A stretch of 64,000 nt of DNA from Symbiodinium sp. CCMP2592 (taxonomy: Eukaryota > Sar > Dinophyceae > Suessiales > Symbiodiniaceae), in NCBI GenBank assembly GCA_905221615.1, contig CAJNDT010004001.1, positions 900,001 through 964,000 of the forward strand, written 5' to 3'. The notes beneath the pieces were generated by a model, which was not told where the DNA came from, did not search any database, and saw nothing but the letters and a program-made list of their open reading frames with translations. Each line of letters starts with the position of its first letter. The stretch's first letter is position 1. Shown here one piece after another: positions 31,931 to 42,314 of this stretch. A program made the position numbers and the translations under genes.

Positions 31931-32021
31931 ACTTTTTCCCGCTGACACATTTCTGAAATGGCAACTTCCGTCAGCTGACAGCTTGGGCCCTACAAACCGT
32001 GGCTCCACCAAGCGTAAGTAG
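31931..32021 (+). pseudogene. C-terminal end of element A pol, separated by element B
   Basis: After 31,930 an open stretch with P-A-D-T-F-L-K-W continues the RNase H-proximal tail of element A and ends at TAG, 32,019-32,021. It is in frame with 23,037 if element B is removed. Confidence rests on the frame match and on the element A-like codon use. Confidence 0.55.
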
Positions 32022-32080
32022 CACTGCTTTCTGCTTCCTCACCTCACTTCTCCACTTGGCTTCTAGAGCGTCTTGCGAGG

Positions 32081-32209
32081 TTTCGGCTTGCCAGTTTCTT
32101 GCTTGGGCTTTTCGACTGCTCCGCTGCTTCAGCTCAGCTTTCCATCCGGAAGGTCAAAGACCCCGGATGCTTTCGAAGACAGAGCAGTCGAGTTTCCGGC
32201 AAGCCGAAA
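32081..32209. repeat. Long imperfect stem-loop
   Basis: TTTCGGCTTGCC at 32,081-32,092 pairs with GGCAAGCCGAAA at 32,198-32,209. TCGACTGCTC at 32,112-32,121 pairs with GAGCAGTCGA at 32,182-32,191. ATCCGG and CCGGAT form a further inner pair. It may be a terminal structure of element A. Confidence 0.6.
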
Positions 32210-32372
32210 GAAAAAGTGGAGAAGTGCGAGTGAAGCCACTGCCGACTTTTGCTTTCCGCTGTGCTTCGCAGTAGCCTCGTAGCCTTTTGGTGTTGCGTGG
32301 TGTAGAACTGTCCTGAACAGACCGATTATGCTGATGACGTTGCTAATTTGGCACGAGTGAAATTTTGTGTGA

Positions 32373-33722
32373 TTGGGGCGGGATAGACCTGCGGCTGATA
32401 GAGATGTCGCAGCGAGCCCAGCTTCGACGAGATCTGCTGATTGGTCAGAGCTGCATGGTCTTGATCCTGCCTTGGTTGCTGCAGTGCACGAGAATCATTC
32501 AAATATCTTGCAGTTCGGTGGAACATTTGATGATGAGAGCGAAGCAGCTGAGACGTGGCAGAGCTTGTGGAAGATAAGAGACCAGCTCATGAAATTGAGC
32601 AAATAGCTGCAAGTTTGTGGAAGTGGAAGAAGAAGCTGATGCGGCGAGGTCCTTCCAGTGCACACATACTGCAGCGACATGTCTTCGAGTTGCCTGTGAA
32701 AGTTCCACGGAAGCAGAAGGAGATTTTAGAGGTCTTCGAGGATGTGGTGCAGGCGACACCCGCAGCTGCATTGTCGCAGCTGAAGAGGGCAGTGAGAACC
32801 AGCAAGGCGAGCGGGAGCCGAGAAGATGTGGAGGTCAAGCTTCGAGAGAGATGGGCAACGCAGTTGGTTCTCTACATCAAGCAATCCAAATTTCCGTGTA
32901 CAGAGCATCTTGCAGTATTGGGCGACAACAAGGCCACTCGGTTGAGAATTTTCGGGAACAGGCGAGGGAAAACCCTTCGCAACCGAGCACATACCTGGAT
33001 GACAGTCCAGCCAGGGAGTGGCTTCTGGTTACGGCTGGAGTTCCGGGAGGCCGATGCTGGGCTAATCTTGAAATATCTGGAAGAGAGACATGCTGTTGCT
33101 ACACTGGCGAGGACGGTGCCTCGGGCAGTATTGGCAAGCATCTCCCTTCTTGATGTTGTGGGAATGGTACCTGCGGAACAGCGGCTGAGTGAAGACCAGC
33201 TTCTGCTTGAGAGCGTGAGGTCATGGAGCGCAGAGTTGGAGACTGGATCACCACCGGCCAAGCCTGCGCCGATGCTGCCATCTGTGGTGATGCTGGTATG
33301 CGAGCTTGTGGTGTGCAGGCCCAGCTACGAGGTGGGATTGCGATTCATGGCATTCGTGTTACTCTTGATGTGCTGGGCCAGCTTGAGAGCCGATGATGTG
33401 CAGAACAGCAGCCCATCAACCGTGAGGCTGTCCTCAGTAAGACAGTAAGACTAAGACCAGTGGGCTTGGTCGCAAGGCTGGTGAGCTTCATGGATTTGTG
33501 TGCCGTGCTGCTTGCTTGAGTGGGTTCGGTTGGATTTTGGAAGGGCCAAGATGGAACGCCAGCCATTGGCGAGGGTGGTCTCGGAGAGATTCCCCTCCCA
33601 TGAATCGTCCGGTGGCTGGACACAGACCGAGGTGGCGGCGGACCATGCAGGACACTCAAAAGATGGAGCCTACGGCGAATGCCATGGAAGCGCCAGTGCC
33701 GGCGCCGGGACTCACCGCTTGA
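32373..33722 (+). pseudogene. Remnant of another dinoflagellate tyrosine recombinase
   Basis: Frames change at about 32,600 and 33,450. Recognisable pieces are E-R-W-A-T-Q-L-V-L-Y-I-K with R-I-F-G-N-R-R-G-K-T-L-R-N-R (32,846-32,985, core-binding domain), M-C-W-A-S-L-R-A-D-D-V-Q (about 33,370, first catalytic Arg region), then T-G-L-G-R-K-A-G-E-L-H-G-F-V (about 33,450-33,500) in a shifted frame. The catalytic H-x-x-R and Tyr parts are not seen. This is a decayed element different from A and B. Confidence 0.45.
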
Positions 33723-33859
33723 GGAATGCGTGCAGCTTTATGCTGTGGTGGATGGGGCAAGGATTTGATCCTCTCTTCTCCTTTGGCAGGCTTGCAATGG
33801 CAATGCAGTTGTTGCATCGCACCCAAGGCGGGATTTTTCTTCTTTCGCTCCTTCCGTGG

Positions 33860-34500
33860 CAGCATGCTGTTTCAGGTTGGCGGAGGCCCCAGTGTCAACA
33901 TGATGTGGCTGACTTCCTATCGCATCTTTTCGATTTTGCCCAGCCGGGAGCCTATTCTGGACGCTGGGGATCCAGGGTCATGGAAGTGGGTGCGGATGCC
34001 CATATGACCATTGTGGATTCAGGTCTTTGCTACGTCCTTCTTGCACTGGAGGTCAACGGAGGCACACTGCAGCATTGCATTTTCCATTGGCATGCTCGCT
34101 TGCATATGGGTCTACTACATGTACTGACACGGCCAGCTCCAAAACTGCTTATACTTCAGCTGAAGAGATATTCACGTCTGCATGGGGAAACAGTCAAAAG
34201 TTTTTCTGAAATCTCTATTGCGGCAGGCTCAATTGTGCGTATTCCATGCTGCTACAATCAAGTCGATGACTCAACCAGCACCATTCCGTATGAAGTTGTG
34301 GCAGTTGTTTATTTCCACTTGGGCGATGATCCATGCTCAGGTCATTACCGAACGGCCTCGACAGGCCTGAGGAAGTCCGCCTCTGGCTGGCGAATCTCAC
34401 AGTGATTGTGTCTATCATCTTTCCGATGACAATGTTCCTTTGAGTGCGGGTTCCTCCGTGGAACACTCAGTCAATCACAAGTGGTATCTGATAGGGCTTC
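33860..34500 (+). pseudogene. USP-type deubiquitinase domain remnant (peptidase C19), N-terminus missing
   Basis: In one frame: C-Q-H-D-V-A-D-F-L-S-H-L-F (about 33,885-33,925, the QHD box), L-L-I-L-Q-L-K-R-Y (34,146-34,172), Y-E-V-V-A-V-V-Y-F-H-L-G-D-D-P-C-S-G-H-Y-R (about 34,290-34,352, the His box). Shifted frames then give H-L-S-D-D-N and W-Y-L-I-G-L near 34,410-34,500. No Cys box (N-x-C-Y-x-N-S) lies upstream. This is probably the 3' end of a LINE of the type seen intact at 39-42 kb, since the same domain recurs there fused to RT. Confidence 0.55.
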
Positions 34501-34838
34501 GCCAGATTGAGCATAGTGCGTGAGGGCGTGAGAATCCGCAAAACACGGATACGATCTGCTGTGTGTTGCGGCACGGGATTTTACACGTTTACTCCCTAGT
34601 TTGTTTTGTGTCTTGGAAAGTGCTACAACAGCATTGCTCCTATCGCTCATAAGGCGTGGAGCAGCCGAACCTTGCAGGTTTGGTCCACCGGCGCATAGCA
34701 CCGCTTGTCGTTGCTGCGATGCAAAGTCGAAAAGTCAAAAGTGGTAGTGGTAGTGGTGGTGGTGGTGGTGGCAGTGGTAGTGTGGAAGTGGTAGTGTGGT
34801 AGTGGTCGTGTGGTAATGGTAGTGTTGTAGTGGTGGTG

Positions 34839-34870
<32 letters not shown>

Positions 34871-35739
34871 TGGGTGGTGGTGGTGGTGGTGGTGGTAGTA
34901 CAAGAAAAGAAAGTGGTGGTGGTCATTTTTGTCGCAGTCCTCCTTGGAGGCAAAAGGACGGCAGTTGCCCATGGGCGTGAATGTGCCCAGTGTCCTCTTC
35001 ACAGGCTTGTTTGTATGAAAATCCCCTGGATGAACAAGTCCGACAGAAAGGAATCTTGCGAGACACCTTTTCGGAACATCTTCAGTACGGGGAATTCTTC
35101 TTCAAATGTCGTGCCTGGAAATGCTGAAAACACGCCGACATGTGACATCTACAGGGACGGTGAGTTTGGAATTACTGATGCATGCGGTGCATGAGTGCTG
35201 TTTCACCACACGAAATCAGCTGGGCCCGCATGTTGTTTTCGACACTGGCATGGGAAACACGACGGCATCGCGACACCGTATGTTTCGGCTCAGCCAAAGT
35301 CGCAGACCCTTTTCGCCAGTGCTGTGAGCCGGTGAGCCGTCGTGCCGTCGTGTGCACCAATGCACCAAACAGAGGCTCGGACCGACGGATGAGCGCTGCA
35401 GTGGTTGCAAAGTCCCATGCAAGAATCTCACGTAACTTGGCGCACACAGGTTGCACTCCGCGATCCTGAGTTGAATGACGGCAAGATCAGAGATGCAGCT
35501 TTGGAAGGTTTCTATGCTGATTGAGCTTGCTGGTGTGCGTATTTCTAGCACACAGGCATAGTATGACATCCAAAAGTCCTATATGTGCCCCAAACACTCA
35601 GACATGTTGTGTTGTCATAATGCGGTAGAGTCTTATGAGTGGCTCGCACTTGGCATATGTACATGCTGCGCGAGGCTTTGACAGTTATGAGGAGGACGAT
35701 GTAAAGGAGGATGTCGAAAAAGTTGAACAGAAAGAGCTG
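34501..35739. other. Intergenic region with (TGG/TAG)n microsatellite
   Basis: The microsatellite spans about 34,738-34,918, mostly TGG with TAG and interruptions. ORFs across it are artefacts of the repeat. The rest shows no gene, except that the 5' end of the following multi-exon gene may begin here. Confidence 0.55.
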
Positions 35740-38215
35740 ATCGGAGATGCCGACCTCTTGACACCTACTCAATGCGATTCATTGTACAACTTGGAAGAAG
35801 CCGGCAGCACGTTTCGAATTGCACTTGTCACTTGTGTGGCGTTTGGCAGCCTGACGCATAGCAGGGTCTTGCTTGGTTTCGAAAGCTCAGGCAAATATGC
35901 CGTATTGAAGATCAAACGGGTCAGTCTGAGCTTCAGCGGAGCCTCTGTCTTCTTTCTGACTCCTCTGCGAGACGGTCGTCCAATGCCTGCGTCAGTATTG
36001 AAATTCGACTCCAAAGAGTGTTGCCCGGACAGCACCAGTTCGCATGACAGCAGACTGTCTTCGGACGTCCTGGTTCAGCCCAAACCTTTGCATCTAAGGT
36101 GTCGAAGATGAGATTCTTGGCTGTTCTTCACATTGACATGTGTGCACATGTCACACGAAGAGCGGCTTCTTGTTTCGGCTTTTGCAATTCTGACCCCCTG
36201 AGGATGGCAAAGACGGAAAAGTACAGGACGCTTTTCGGCTCAACGACTCCGAAGGCCCGTGCGGGTTCCGGATTGCATGGACTGGACATCGCTTCACACT
36301 TTGTTGTGAGCATTGCGACATGCTTTCAGGTGAAGGACTACTTCTTGGTCGACTCGAAGGATCCGTCGTCCGTGATGCAGATTGACCTTTGTGGCGGTGT
36401 TTTTGGTCTCCCTGAGTTTGCCAAAGCACCACCTGTGCACACTTTTGCTTCCGTTTTGGAAGCCGAGCTGAAAGAGGTCCGACGGCCCAAAAGCGCGGTT
36501 TTTTCTCGAAACCAAAGCGGCAAAGCCGCCCTTGAGCCTTGAGCCAGCGGATGCCAGGTCACCCTGAACGTGGACGTCGTTCCAATCATCAACGAGGCGC
36601 TGGAGAGGCGTATGTACCACTTCACGATGTGCGACTCCTAGAGATCCCAGTTTCCGAACTGTCTCGAAAGGGACGCAACCGAGGTCTGAGCGCAAAATCA
36701 GTTCGCTGTCATTGGCAGACTCCTACAAGATCGTACGCTTCGTGGGGCACGGAATCCTTAATCGTGCCAAGGAGCTTTTCCGTGGCAGTCGCAACCCCGC
36801 GTGGCAAGCTTTGCTAAAGCCTTGTAGACGCTAATCTGACACCACCGCAAGGAGGGAGCAAAGCGTGCAGCGAAGTCCGCGGCTTTGGCGGCTGGATTCC
36901 AGAATCCTGTTGAGATAGACGACTTGGACCCAGATGGCAAGATCATCCAAGAGCTTTGTGGCAGGAGACTGCAACATTGACCTGAGGCATACTGTTATCT
37001 CTTGAGATGAAACTACTCGGGGAGTCGGGGCACTTTGGGGCGACCCTGAAGGAAGCAGACGGTGCGTGATCTCTTTCAGAACTTCTCAAACATGGAAGCC
37101 AAGCTTTCAGAGCACTTCAAGAGAGAAGTTGTCGTTGGTATCTCGGCGGCAATAACGCACAAGAGAATGGTTCACAACTTTTCGCGGTTCTGCCAATATC
37201 AATTTTATGCACATGCCGCTGCTATCCTAAACTGCAGCTGCTGTGTGGCATGGCCAGGGCTGTCTATTATGAGATTTACTTGAAGTTAGGGACGGGAAGC
37301 GAAAACCGCCAGAAAGGAGATGTTCGTACTGCATCGCAGTATGGGCCTTGTGGCCAAGATCCCACGGACAGAGCTGAGGAACCAGATTGCACATGAACGT
37401 TTGTATGGCATCCGAGTTCTGCACAGTTTTTTTTTTTTTTTTTTTTCTGCTTGTGGGCGCTGCAGTGAATCCGACCGAGATGCCGCACAGACCTCACGCA
37501 AGAGCTCAAGCATCGAACGATCGGCATTAGTTCTCCGAGGTATTGAAGTAATCAGTCTTCTTTTGCCTAATGCTGTTTCAGTTTGCTTTTTGTGGCCACA
37601 AGGCCTATGTCACAATGATCTGCACGGTGGAAATCTTCTCGTGGACTCACAGGGCCTGGTGTGGCTGATCGACTTTGCCACAGTGTCTTGAAGCAAGCCC
37701 TGTGCAGCATGACCATGCTGACCATGCAATTTTTTTTTTTTTTTTTTTTTACGTGATTGTCCCGTAGTGCGTTTTGTGGGACGACTCCTCAGGTGGAAGC
37801 GGGCAAGCACGTGCTAATGGACCTGTCAAAGTTCCTTTCAGCATGTGCCTTTATGTACTTGCAAGACTCCGTCAACGAAGAGCATGTCCAATCCATTGCC
37901 AAAATCCTGTGCATGACACCCGATGCCACAACAGACTTGCCCGTCGCTCTCATGGATGCGGTCAGGGAAGACCCTGTAGCAAAGCTGTTCTTTCAAATAC
38001 TCGTGAGAATTCGTCACTCCATGTGCTTGTTCGAAAGCGGTCCTGGCTCGCCGAGAAACGACTCTTGGAGGCAAAAGTTGTCAAAGACTCAGAGACTTTG
38101 AGATACCCTCAACCTGCGCAAGCTTCCCAGATGAGGACGGCACCCCGTTTGCTATTGCTCTATTCGCATGGTCAGCACGCATGCAGAGCTACAGCGAGCC
38201 GTCCTTGCACCAGAA
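35740..38215 (+). CDS. Multi-exon gene, kinase-fold (aminoglycoside-phosphotransferase-like) protein
   Basis: Separate short coding blocks in changing frames, bounded by AG|G junctions. They include R-D-G-R-P-M-P-A-S-V-L-K-F-D (about 35,970-36,010), E-K-Y-R-T-L-F-G-S-T-T-P-K (to 36,254), D-Y-F-L-V-D...M-Q-I-D-L-C-G-G-V-F-G-L-P-E-F (36,330-about 36,490), V-V-P-I-I-N-E-A-L-E-R-R (from 36,558), I-V-R-F-V-G-H-G-I-L-N-R-A (about 36,730), N-P-V-E-I-D-D-L-D-P-D-G-K-I (about 36,900), L-C-H-N-D-L-H-G-G-N-L-L-V-D...W-L-I-D-F-A-T-V (37,603-37,682) and H-V-L-M-D-L-S-K-F (from 37,793). Supported introns: 36,255-36,329 (GC-AG), 37,540-37,602 (GT-AG), 37,683-37,792 (GT-AG). H-N-D-L-H-G-G-N with D-F-A is the catalytic loop and metal site of phosphotransferase-fold kinases; dinoflagellate relatives are annotated as ternary-complex-associated proteins. 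Start and end exons are uncertain. This is a cellular gene, not an element. Confidence 0.6.
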
Positions 38216-38357
38216 GACACGGGCGCTGCATCTGGGTCAGAAGTTTGCTGGATCCGTCGATTTCCCGTGGTTTGGTGAGCGGCCACAGACAGCCAGCATC
38301 CCACAACCAATAACACATAAGAAGAATAACAGCAACAGCAACACCAACAGCAACCAC

Positions 38358-38441
<84 letters not shown>

Positions 38442-38442
38442 C

Positions 38443-38505
<63 letters not shown>

Positions 38506-38815
38506 CAACAACAACAGCCACAGCAACAGCAACAGCATTTCATTCACACGCAGCGGGGGAGGACTGTCTGTGGTGAAACTTATCGTCCACGCTTTGCGAG
38601 GGATCGACCTAGTGCCCTGCTTACTACTTGCGCGGTCACTCTTCACGGCAAGCCGTGCCTCAGCGCTGCACCTGCACACGCTCCGCCCCTCAGGGCTGCA
38701 AGCTGTGAAGTGGGAAGCGAATGTGTCGTCAGAGTCTTATGCGGCGTTATGATTTCGGCACTAGCTTGAAAGCTAACCGGCTTGGTTGCCATGTATCACT
38801 GGCTGCCACCTGATG
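38216..38815. other. Intergenic region with a large CAA/CAG microsatellite
   Basis: Interrupted CAACAG, then (CAA)n, then (CAG)n, then CAACAG at about 38,329-38,538. Long poly-Leu, poly-Cys, poly-Val and poly-Thr ORFs over it are artefacts. The rest up to the LINE end shows no gene. Confidence 0.75.
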
Positions 38816-41653
38816 CTCTCCTACCGTTTAAAAACCCCTGGGGAGAAACTCCACCAGCTGTACACACATGGCAAGGGGAGAAACTCCTCCGATTGTTGGG
38901 GAGAGTCTCCTCCTAAGGGAGGGTTGTCCTCTGCCTCGTTGCTAGGGAGTACCTCCACCACGCTGTCGCTTCAGGGGAGAATCTCCACCTGACGGACCTG
39001 CGTCTCCCCGTTTAGGGGCAGAGCTCTCATCCATCGATGCTCGCTGGAAGAGCTCTTGCAGAGACATTACTCGGGAAATTGGCTACGTCCTGGGGCTCGT
39101 GAGAGACGGCGCTGCGAGCTAGGAAGATGACGTAGCTATTTTCTTGAAGCAGGGGATCTTCGAGGGTACAGGGACTAGGGGAGTGGGAGTCATCACCAAC
39201 ATACCAGGCATCTGCTGTGCGTACAGCTGCACGGTAATGGCCACTGGTGGACTCCATTCCTAGGTGAATGATCACTGCCTCTACTGTGTAGGTACAGAAC
39301 GAAACTCGGGATGTGTGGTCCAGGAAGACAGGGATCTGGACTTGCTGTGGGATTGTGATGCGAGTGTGATCCTTAGCTTCACCTGCGAATCTCGGCAAGG
39401 CTAGGCACACCTGCTGTGCAGTTTCTATGAGAGCACATGAGCGCTCCTGAGACGACCATGCCACTAGCATGTCCTGTAGGTTGGTCTTCATCGCCGTGGC
39501 AAGATGAATGGGAGAGCCCCCTTCTTCGTCCACTATCACGCCTTCCGGTACTGAGGCTCTAGTTTCCCACTGTCCAAATCTTGATGCAGAGAGATTCCGA
39601 AACACTTGCTGCAGGAACTCAGCAGAGTCGTGCTGGCCTCCGTCAAAGAGCCAGCCCATGGTGAGCTCCGAGAAGGCTCTGTGTTCAGGGGTTATTCTCG
39701 CAAGCTGACTGATCCGAGATGCCTCTTGGAAAGGCGCCTCTGAAGGATCAGATAGCCAGTGGAGACACTGTAGACCTGAGTTGGCATAGCAGTGGTTGCG
39801 AGTATTGGCTAGCAGGAGAAAGCCTTCCAGTCTAAACACGGGGTGAGGAATTCCTGGCGTTGAATCTGAAGGCTTCTTTGTGACTGTCTTCGCCGATGCC
39901 GTGGACTTTGCTCGAGTATATTCGCGGGGCTGCTTGCTGAGCTGCTGGCGCGCTACCTCCTGCAGTACGTGCACCTGCAGTAATGGAACGCACTGCTGAG
40001 CATGTCTACCCGGGGCATCCACACGAAGTTTGCAGTATCGACAGCTATCTCCTTTGTGGAAGAAGACCTTGAATTGATTGAGTCTTGGTTGGAGAGTTTT
40101 CTCCAGCTTGGCCATCACCTCAGGATGCTGCTTGTTTAAATGCTGTTTGGCTCCTTTCTGGCCTACGAGGACCTGACCACAGAGTGCGCAGTGTTCCATC
40201 AGGTAATCATGGAACGCCGGATTTCGAGCGGCGCCTTCTGGATTGTCCTGGGCATCAGACTGTAGACTTTCTACGAGTGAGATCCGGTTCTGTGCTTCTA
40301 AGGGTAGCTCTTCCTGCTGTCTAAGCAAAAGCTCTACCCTAGGGCAGGTAGATGCTTCGACATGTTTGCGCAGATAAAACACTGTTCGGAATGTTGCTCG
40401 ACAGGCGATGCAAGTTGCTGACCCTGGCATTGAATGCAAAATAGGATCAAATTTGGGTCCTTTCAGGCACTGCTGAAAATCTGGGTGAGCCTTCTGCAGG
40501 TGGCGACGGAGTGCTCCGGTGCCAGAGAGACATGCTCCGCATTCTCCGCAGGTCAGAAGCCTATCCTCCACATGGTGCGAGGAGAAGTCCGTGGAGAGGC
40601 CTTCCAATGCCTGGCTAACTGCCTCAGCACGCAACTTATAGTGTGGGAGAAGCTGGGGATCGGAGTGTTGCTGTCTCTTTATAAACTGGGTCATTCTCTT
40701 TTGCAGCTGCTCCTTCACGTGAGGAATCCGTAATCTCCGGAGTAACTCCTGGTTTGATTCCTTCGTTTCCTGGGAGTAACTCCGCAGGACGAATCTGAGT
40801 TGGTACATCATGTGTGAATGGAGCTTTTGCAATCCCTGCTGTGTCATCCCCACCACGTGGAGTGCATACAGAGCAGAGGCCCACGCAGTTATTGTCCAAA
40901 TCGACAGACGACGTCTGTCTGATAAGACTCGGTGGTTCCGAACTGCATGGGCTACTTCTGACATTGCAAGCTTACTGGATGACAGCCGATGTTTGAGAGT
41001 CTTCATTTCATAGTCGTGATAAGAAAGAATGACCCCCAAGTATGGGACCTGATAGCGCAGCGATATCAGCCTGCCCGAAGGGAGTTCAACATACTTCTCT
41101 CCCTCGACCTGGCGAAAGAGTTTCTTCCTAATGGTCGAGGCTGAGCCCCCTTGCAGCTGTAGCAGAATTGCTGACTTGGACGGATTGACCTTGAACCCAA
41201 GCTCTACCAGCTGATCCAGAAGCAGGTCGCAGTACCCTAGTGCTGTCATGAGGCCGGCCTCAGAGTCGAAATGCGACTGGATCAAGCTATCGTCAGCGTA
41301 CATTGTGAGGAGCTTCACTAGTTCTGCTGGGCTGATTTTCCCAGAGAGCTTCCTAAAGAGAAGCCCTGATGCAAAGGCGAATAAAGAGGGTGCTAGCTTA
41401 CATCCCTGCTTGATTCCCCTGCGTGTGGCTATCTCAAAGCTCTGATCGCTGGCTGTCATCTTGTACAAGGCTTTGATGTGGAGATGGCCTACCACCTCTA
41501 TCAGAAGAGGATCTGCTTGTTCGGCTTCCAGGGCCTCTCTTAATCGCAGCCTGTTTACAGTGTCAAAAGCTTTGCTCATGTCCACGCTCATGGTGAGACT
41601 GCCTCTGAGCTTGAGCCCCTGTTGTCCCTTACCTGCAGCCCTAGTGGTGAGGG
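38816..41653 (-). mobile_element. LINE copy 1: 5'-truncated, internally deleted, minus strand
   Basis: Almost identical, in reverse complement, to 45,020-47,747 plus 49,352-49,464 of the plus-strand copy. It is truncated at its 5' end (41,653) in the RT domain, as is typical of target-primed insertion. It lacks the 1.6 kb that correspond to 47,748-49,351 of copy 2. It lies inside another USP-encoding LINE (41,654-42,953). I could not see a convincing target-site duplication. Confidence 0.75.
38836..38988. repeat. Cluster of GGGGAG-NNN-CTCC palindromes in the LINE copy 1 tail
   Basis: Five copies within 150 bp (about 38,836, 38,875, 38,898, 38,945 and 38,974). Each has a GGAG/CTCC stem around a three-base loop. 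They are equivalent to the copies at 47,681, 47,711, 49,361, 49,381 and 49,416. Confidence 0.75.
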
Positions 41654-41723
41654 TTTTACCCTGACTGCCTCTTTCACACTTCGTCATCTCACTCCCACCT
41701 GGCGCTATGATGGTCAACAGCAA
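39027..41723 (-). CDS. LINE pol: reverse transcriptase, Cys/His fingers, USP deubiquitinase
   Basis: One uninterrupted frame of 898 codons. The first 24 codons (41,723-41,654) read flanking sequence, so the RT is N-terminally truncated. RT motif A S-V-D-M-S-K-A-F-D-T-V is at residue about 45, motif B R-G-I-K-Q-G-C at about 102, motif C M-Y-A-D-D-S-L at about 138 (nt 41,283-41,303). Fingers lie at about 389 (C-G-E-C-x12-H-x4-H), 436, 510 (C-A-L-C...H-x4-H) and 557. The USP domain follows: Cys box N-H-C-Y-A-N-S-G-L-Q-C-L with the nucleophile codon at 39,789-39,791 (residue 645), QHD box G-G-Q-H-D-S-A-E-F-L at about 694, and His box S-T-S-G-H-Y-R with the His at residue about 829, then W-Y-V-G-D-D. 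All USP triad boxes are intact. USPs remove ubiquitin; fusion to a LINE RT is unusual. The APE part is missing in this copy. Confidence 0.82.
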   Translation of the reverse strand: MLLTIIAPGGSEMTKCERGSQGKTLTTRAAGKGQQGLKLRGSLTMSVDMSKAFDTVNRLRLREALEAEQADPLLIEVVGHLHIKALYKMTASDQSFEIATRRGIKQGCKLAPSLFAFASGLLFRKLSGKISPAELVKLLTMYADDSLIQSHFDSEAGLMTALGYCDLLLDQLVELGFKVNPSKSAILLQLQGGSASTIRKKLFRQVEGEKYVELPSGRLISLRYQVPYLGVILSYHDYEMKTLKHRLSSSKLAMSEVAHAVRNHRVLSDRRRLSIWTITAWASALYALHVVGMTQQGLQKLHSHMMYQLRFVLRSYSQETKESNQELLRRLRIPHVKEQLQKRMTQFIKRQQHSDPQLLPHYKLRAEAVSQALEGLSTDFSSHHVEDRLLTCGECGACLSGTGALRRHLQKAHPDFQQCLKGPKFDPILHSMPGSATCIACRATFRTVFYLRKHVEASTCPRVELLLRQQEELPLEAQNRISLVESLQSDAQDNPEGAARNPAFHDYLMEHCALCGQVLVGQKGAKQHLNKQHPEVMAKLEKTLQPRLNQFKVFFHKGDSCRYCKLRVDAPGRHAQQCVPLLQVHVLQEVARQQLSKQPREYTRAKSTASAKTVTKKPSDSTPGIPHPVFRLEGFLLLANTRNHCYANSGLQCLHWLSDPSEAPFQEASRISQLARITPEHRAFSELTMGWLFDGGQHDSAEFLQQVFRNLSASRFGQWETRASVPEGVIVDEEGGSPIHLATAMKTNLQDMLVAWSSQERSCALIETAQQVCLALPRFAGEAKDHTRITIPQQVQIPVFLDHTSRVSFCTYTVEAVIIHLGMESTSGHYRAAVRTADAWYVGDDSHSPSPCTLEDPLLQENSYVIFLARSAVSHEPQDVANFPSNVSARALPASIDG

Positions 41724-42314
41724 GATGCTTCAGAGTTCCTGGTAGCCTTGTTCGCTGGAATTACTGGGCTTCCAATCGCAAGACCCTGGGAAGTCAGGGA
41801 TGGGCGCACTACTGAAGTAACGGATGAGGGTGGTCCGCTCTCCCTGCTGCCGGCTCCGACGGCAGCTGGCTCTCACGAACTTCAGGAGCTGATCTCTCGG
41901 TGGTCCGGTCAGCCAGTGTACGCTGCTTTTCGAGGGCAGCAACGGCTGGTGGTTCTCTCGGTGGCACGATTCGTTGAAGGTCGCAAGCTCAGTTATGCCG
42001 TAACAGGTCTACATCGCCCTGTTCAGCTCCCGCAGTGGGCCCCGACGGGCTCCGTTCAACTAGAGCACGGATGGGTCCAGTCCTGTGTCTTTCATATAGG
42101 AGACGATATGCACAGTGGACACTATCGCTCCCTTTGGAGGAGCAACCCCGATCAACCCTGGTTCAACACGGACGATGGTCGTCCGTCGGTTCCGGCCTCT
42201 GATTCCGATCTCAGGCAAGCACGCCACGGCTGTTATGTGCTGTTAGTGCGACTTGGTTCATTACCGCGCACAGCGGAGGCTGGCCCTATGCCAGTCCATG
42301 CTTCTGATGATTAA
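41654..42314 (+). pseudogene. C-terminal USP domain of another LINE, cut by LINE copy 1
   Basis: The frame is open from the LINE junction to TAA, 42,312. It has Y-D-G-Q-Q-Q-D-A-S-E-F-L-V-A-L-F (41,709-41,751, QQD box), L-V-V-L-S-V-A-R-F, and F-H-I-G-D-D-M-H-S-G-H-Y-R-S-L-W (about 42,090-42,137, His box) followed by W-F-N-T-D-D-G and G-C-Y-V-L-L-V-R. The Cys box and upstream RT are not on the other side of the insertion, so the left half is lost. It is only distantly similar to the USP of copy 1, so several LINE lineages carry the domain. Confidence 0.65.

Larger units (their letters stand above)
13185..32021 (+). mobile_element. DIRS-like tyrosine-recombinase retroelement A (outer, decayed), split by element B
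   Basis: Limits are approximate: the left end is set at the first CCCGCTT motif typical of this element, and the right end at the stop codon of pol after the nested element. It may run to about 32.3 kb. It encodes a coiled-coil ORF, a gag-recombinase ORF with one in-frame TGA, a Pro-rich Cys-cluster protein, a CCCH-finger RGG protein and a pol with dioxygenase-like, methyltransferase-like, RT and RNase H domains. Several frameshifts make it probably dead. Element B is inserted near the end of pol; deleting 23,038-31,930 leaves an open frame into 31,931-32,021. I found no flanking direct repeats for A itself. Confidence 0.75.

Noticed and set aside
34640-35002. Poly-Thr/poly-His ORF on the minus strand
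   Set aside because: Translation of the (TGG/TAG)n microsatellite only.
38172-38679. Poly-Leu, poly-Cys, poly-Val, poly-Ala and poly-Thr ORFs
   Set aside because: All arise from the CAA/CAG microsatellite and are open in several frames on both strands.
38800-41723. Target-site duplication around LINE copy 1
   Set aside because: The flanks at 38,815 and 41,654 share no convincing direct repeat.
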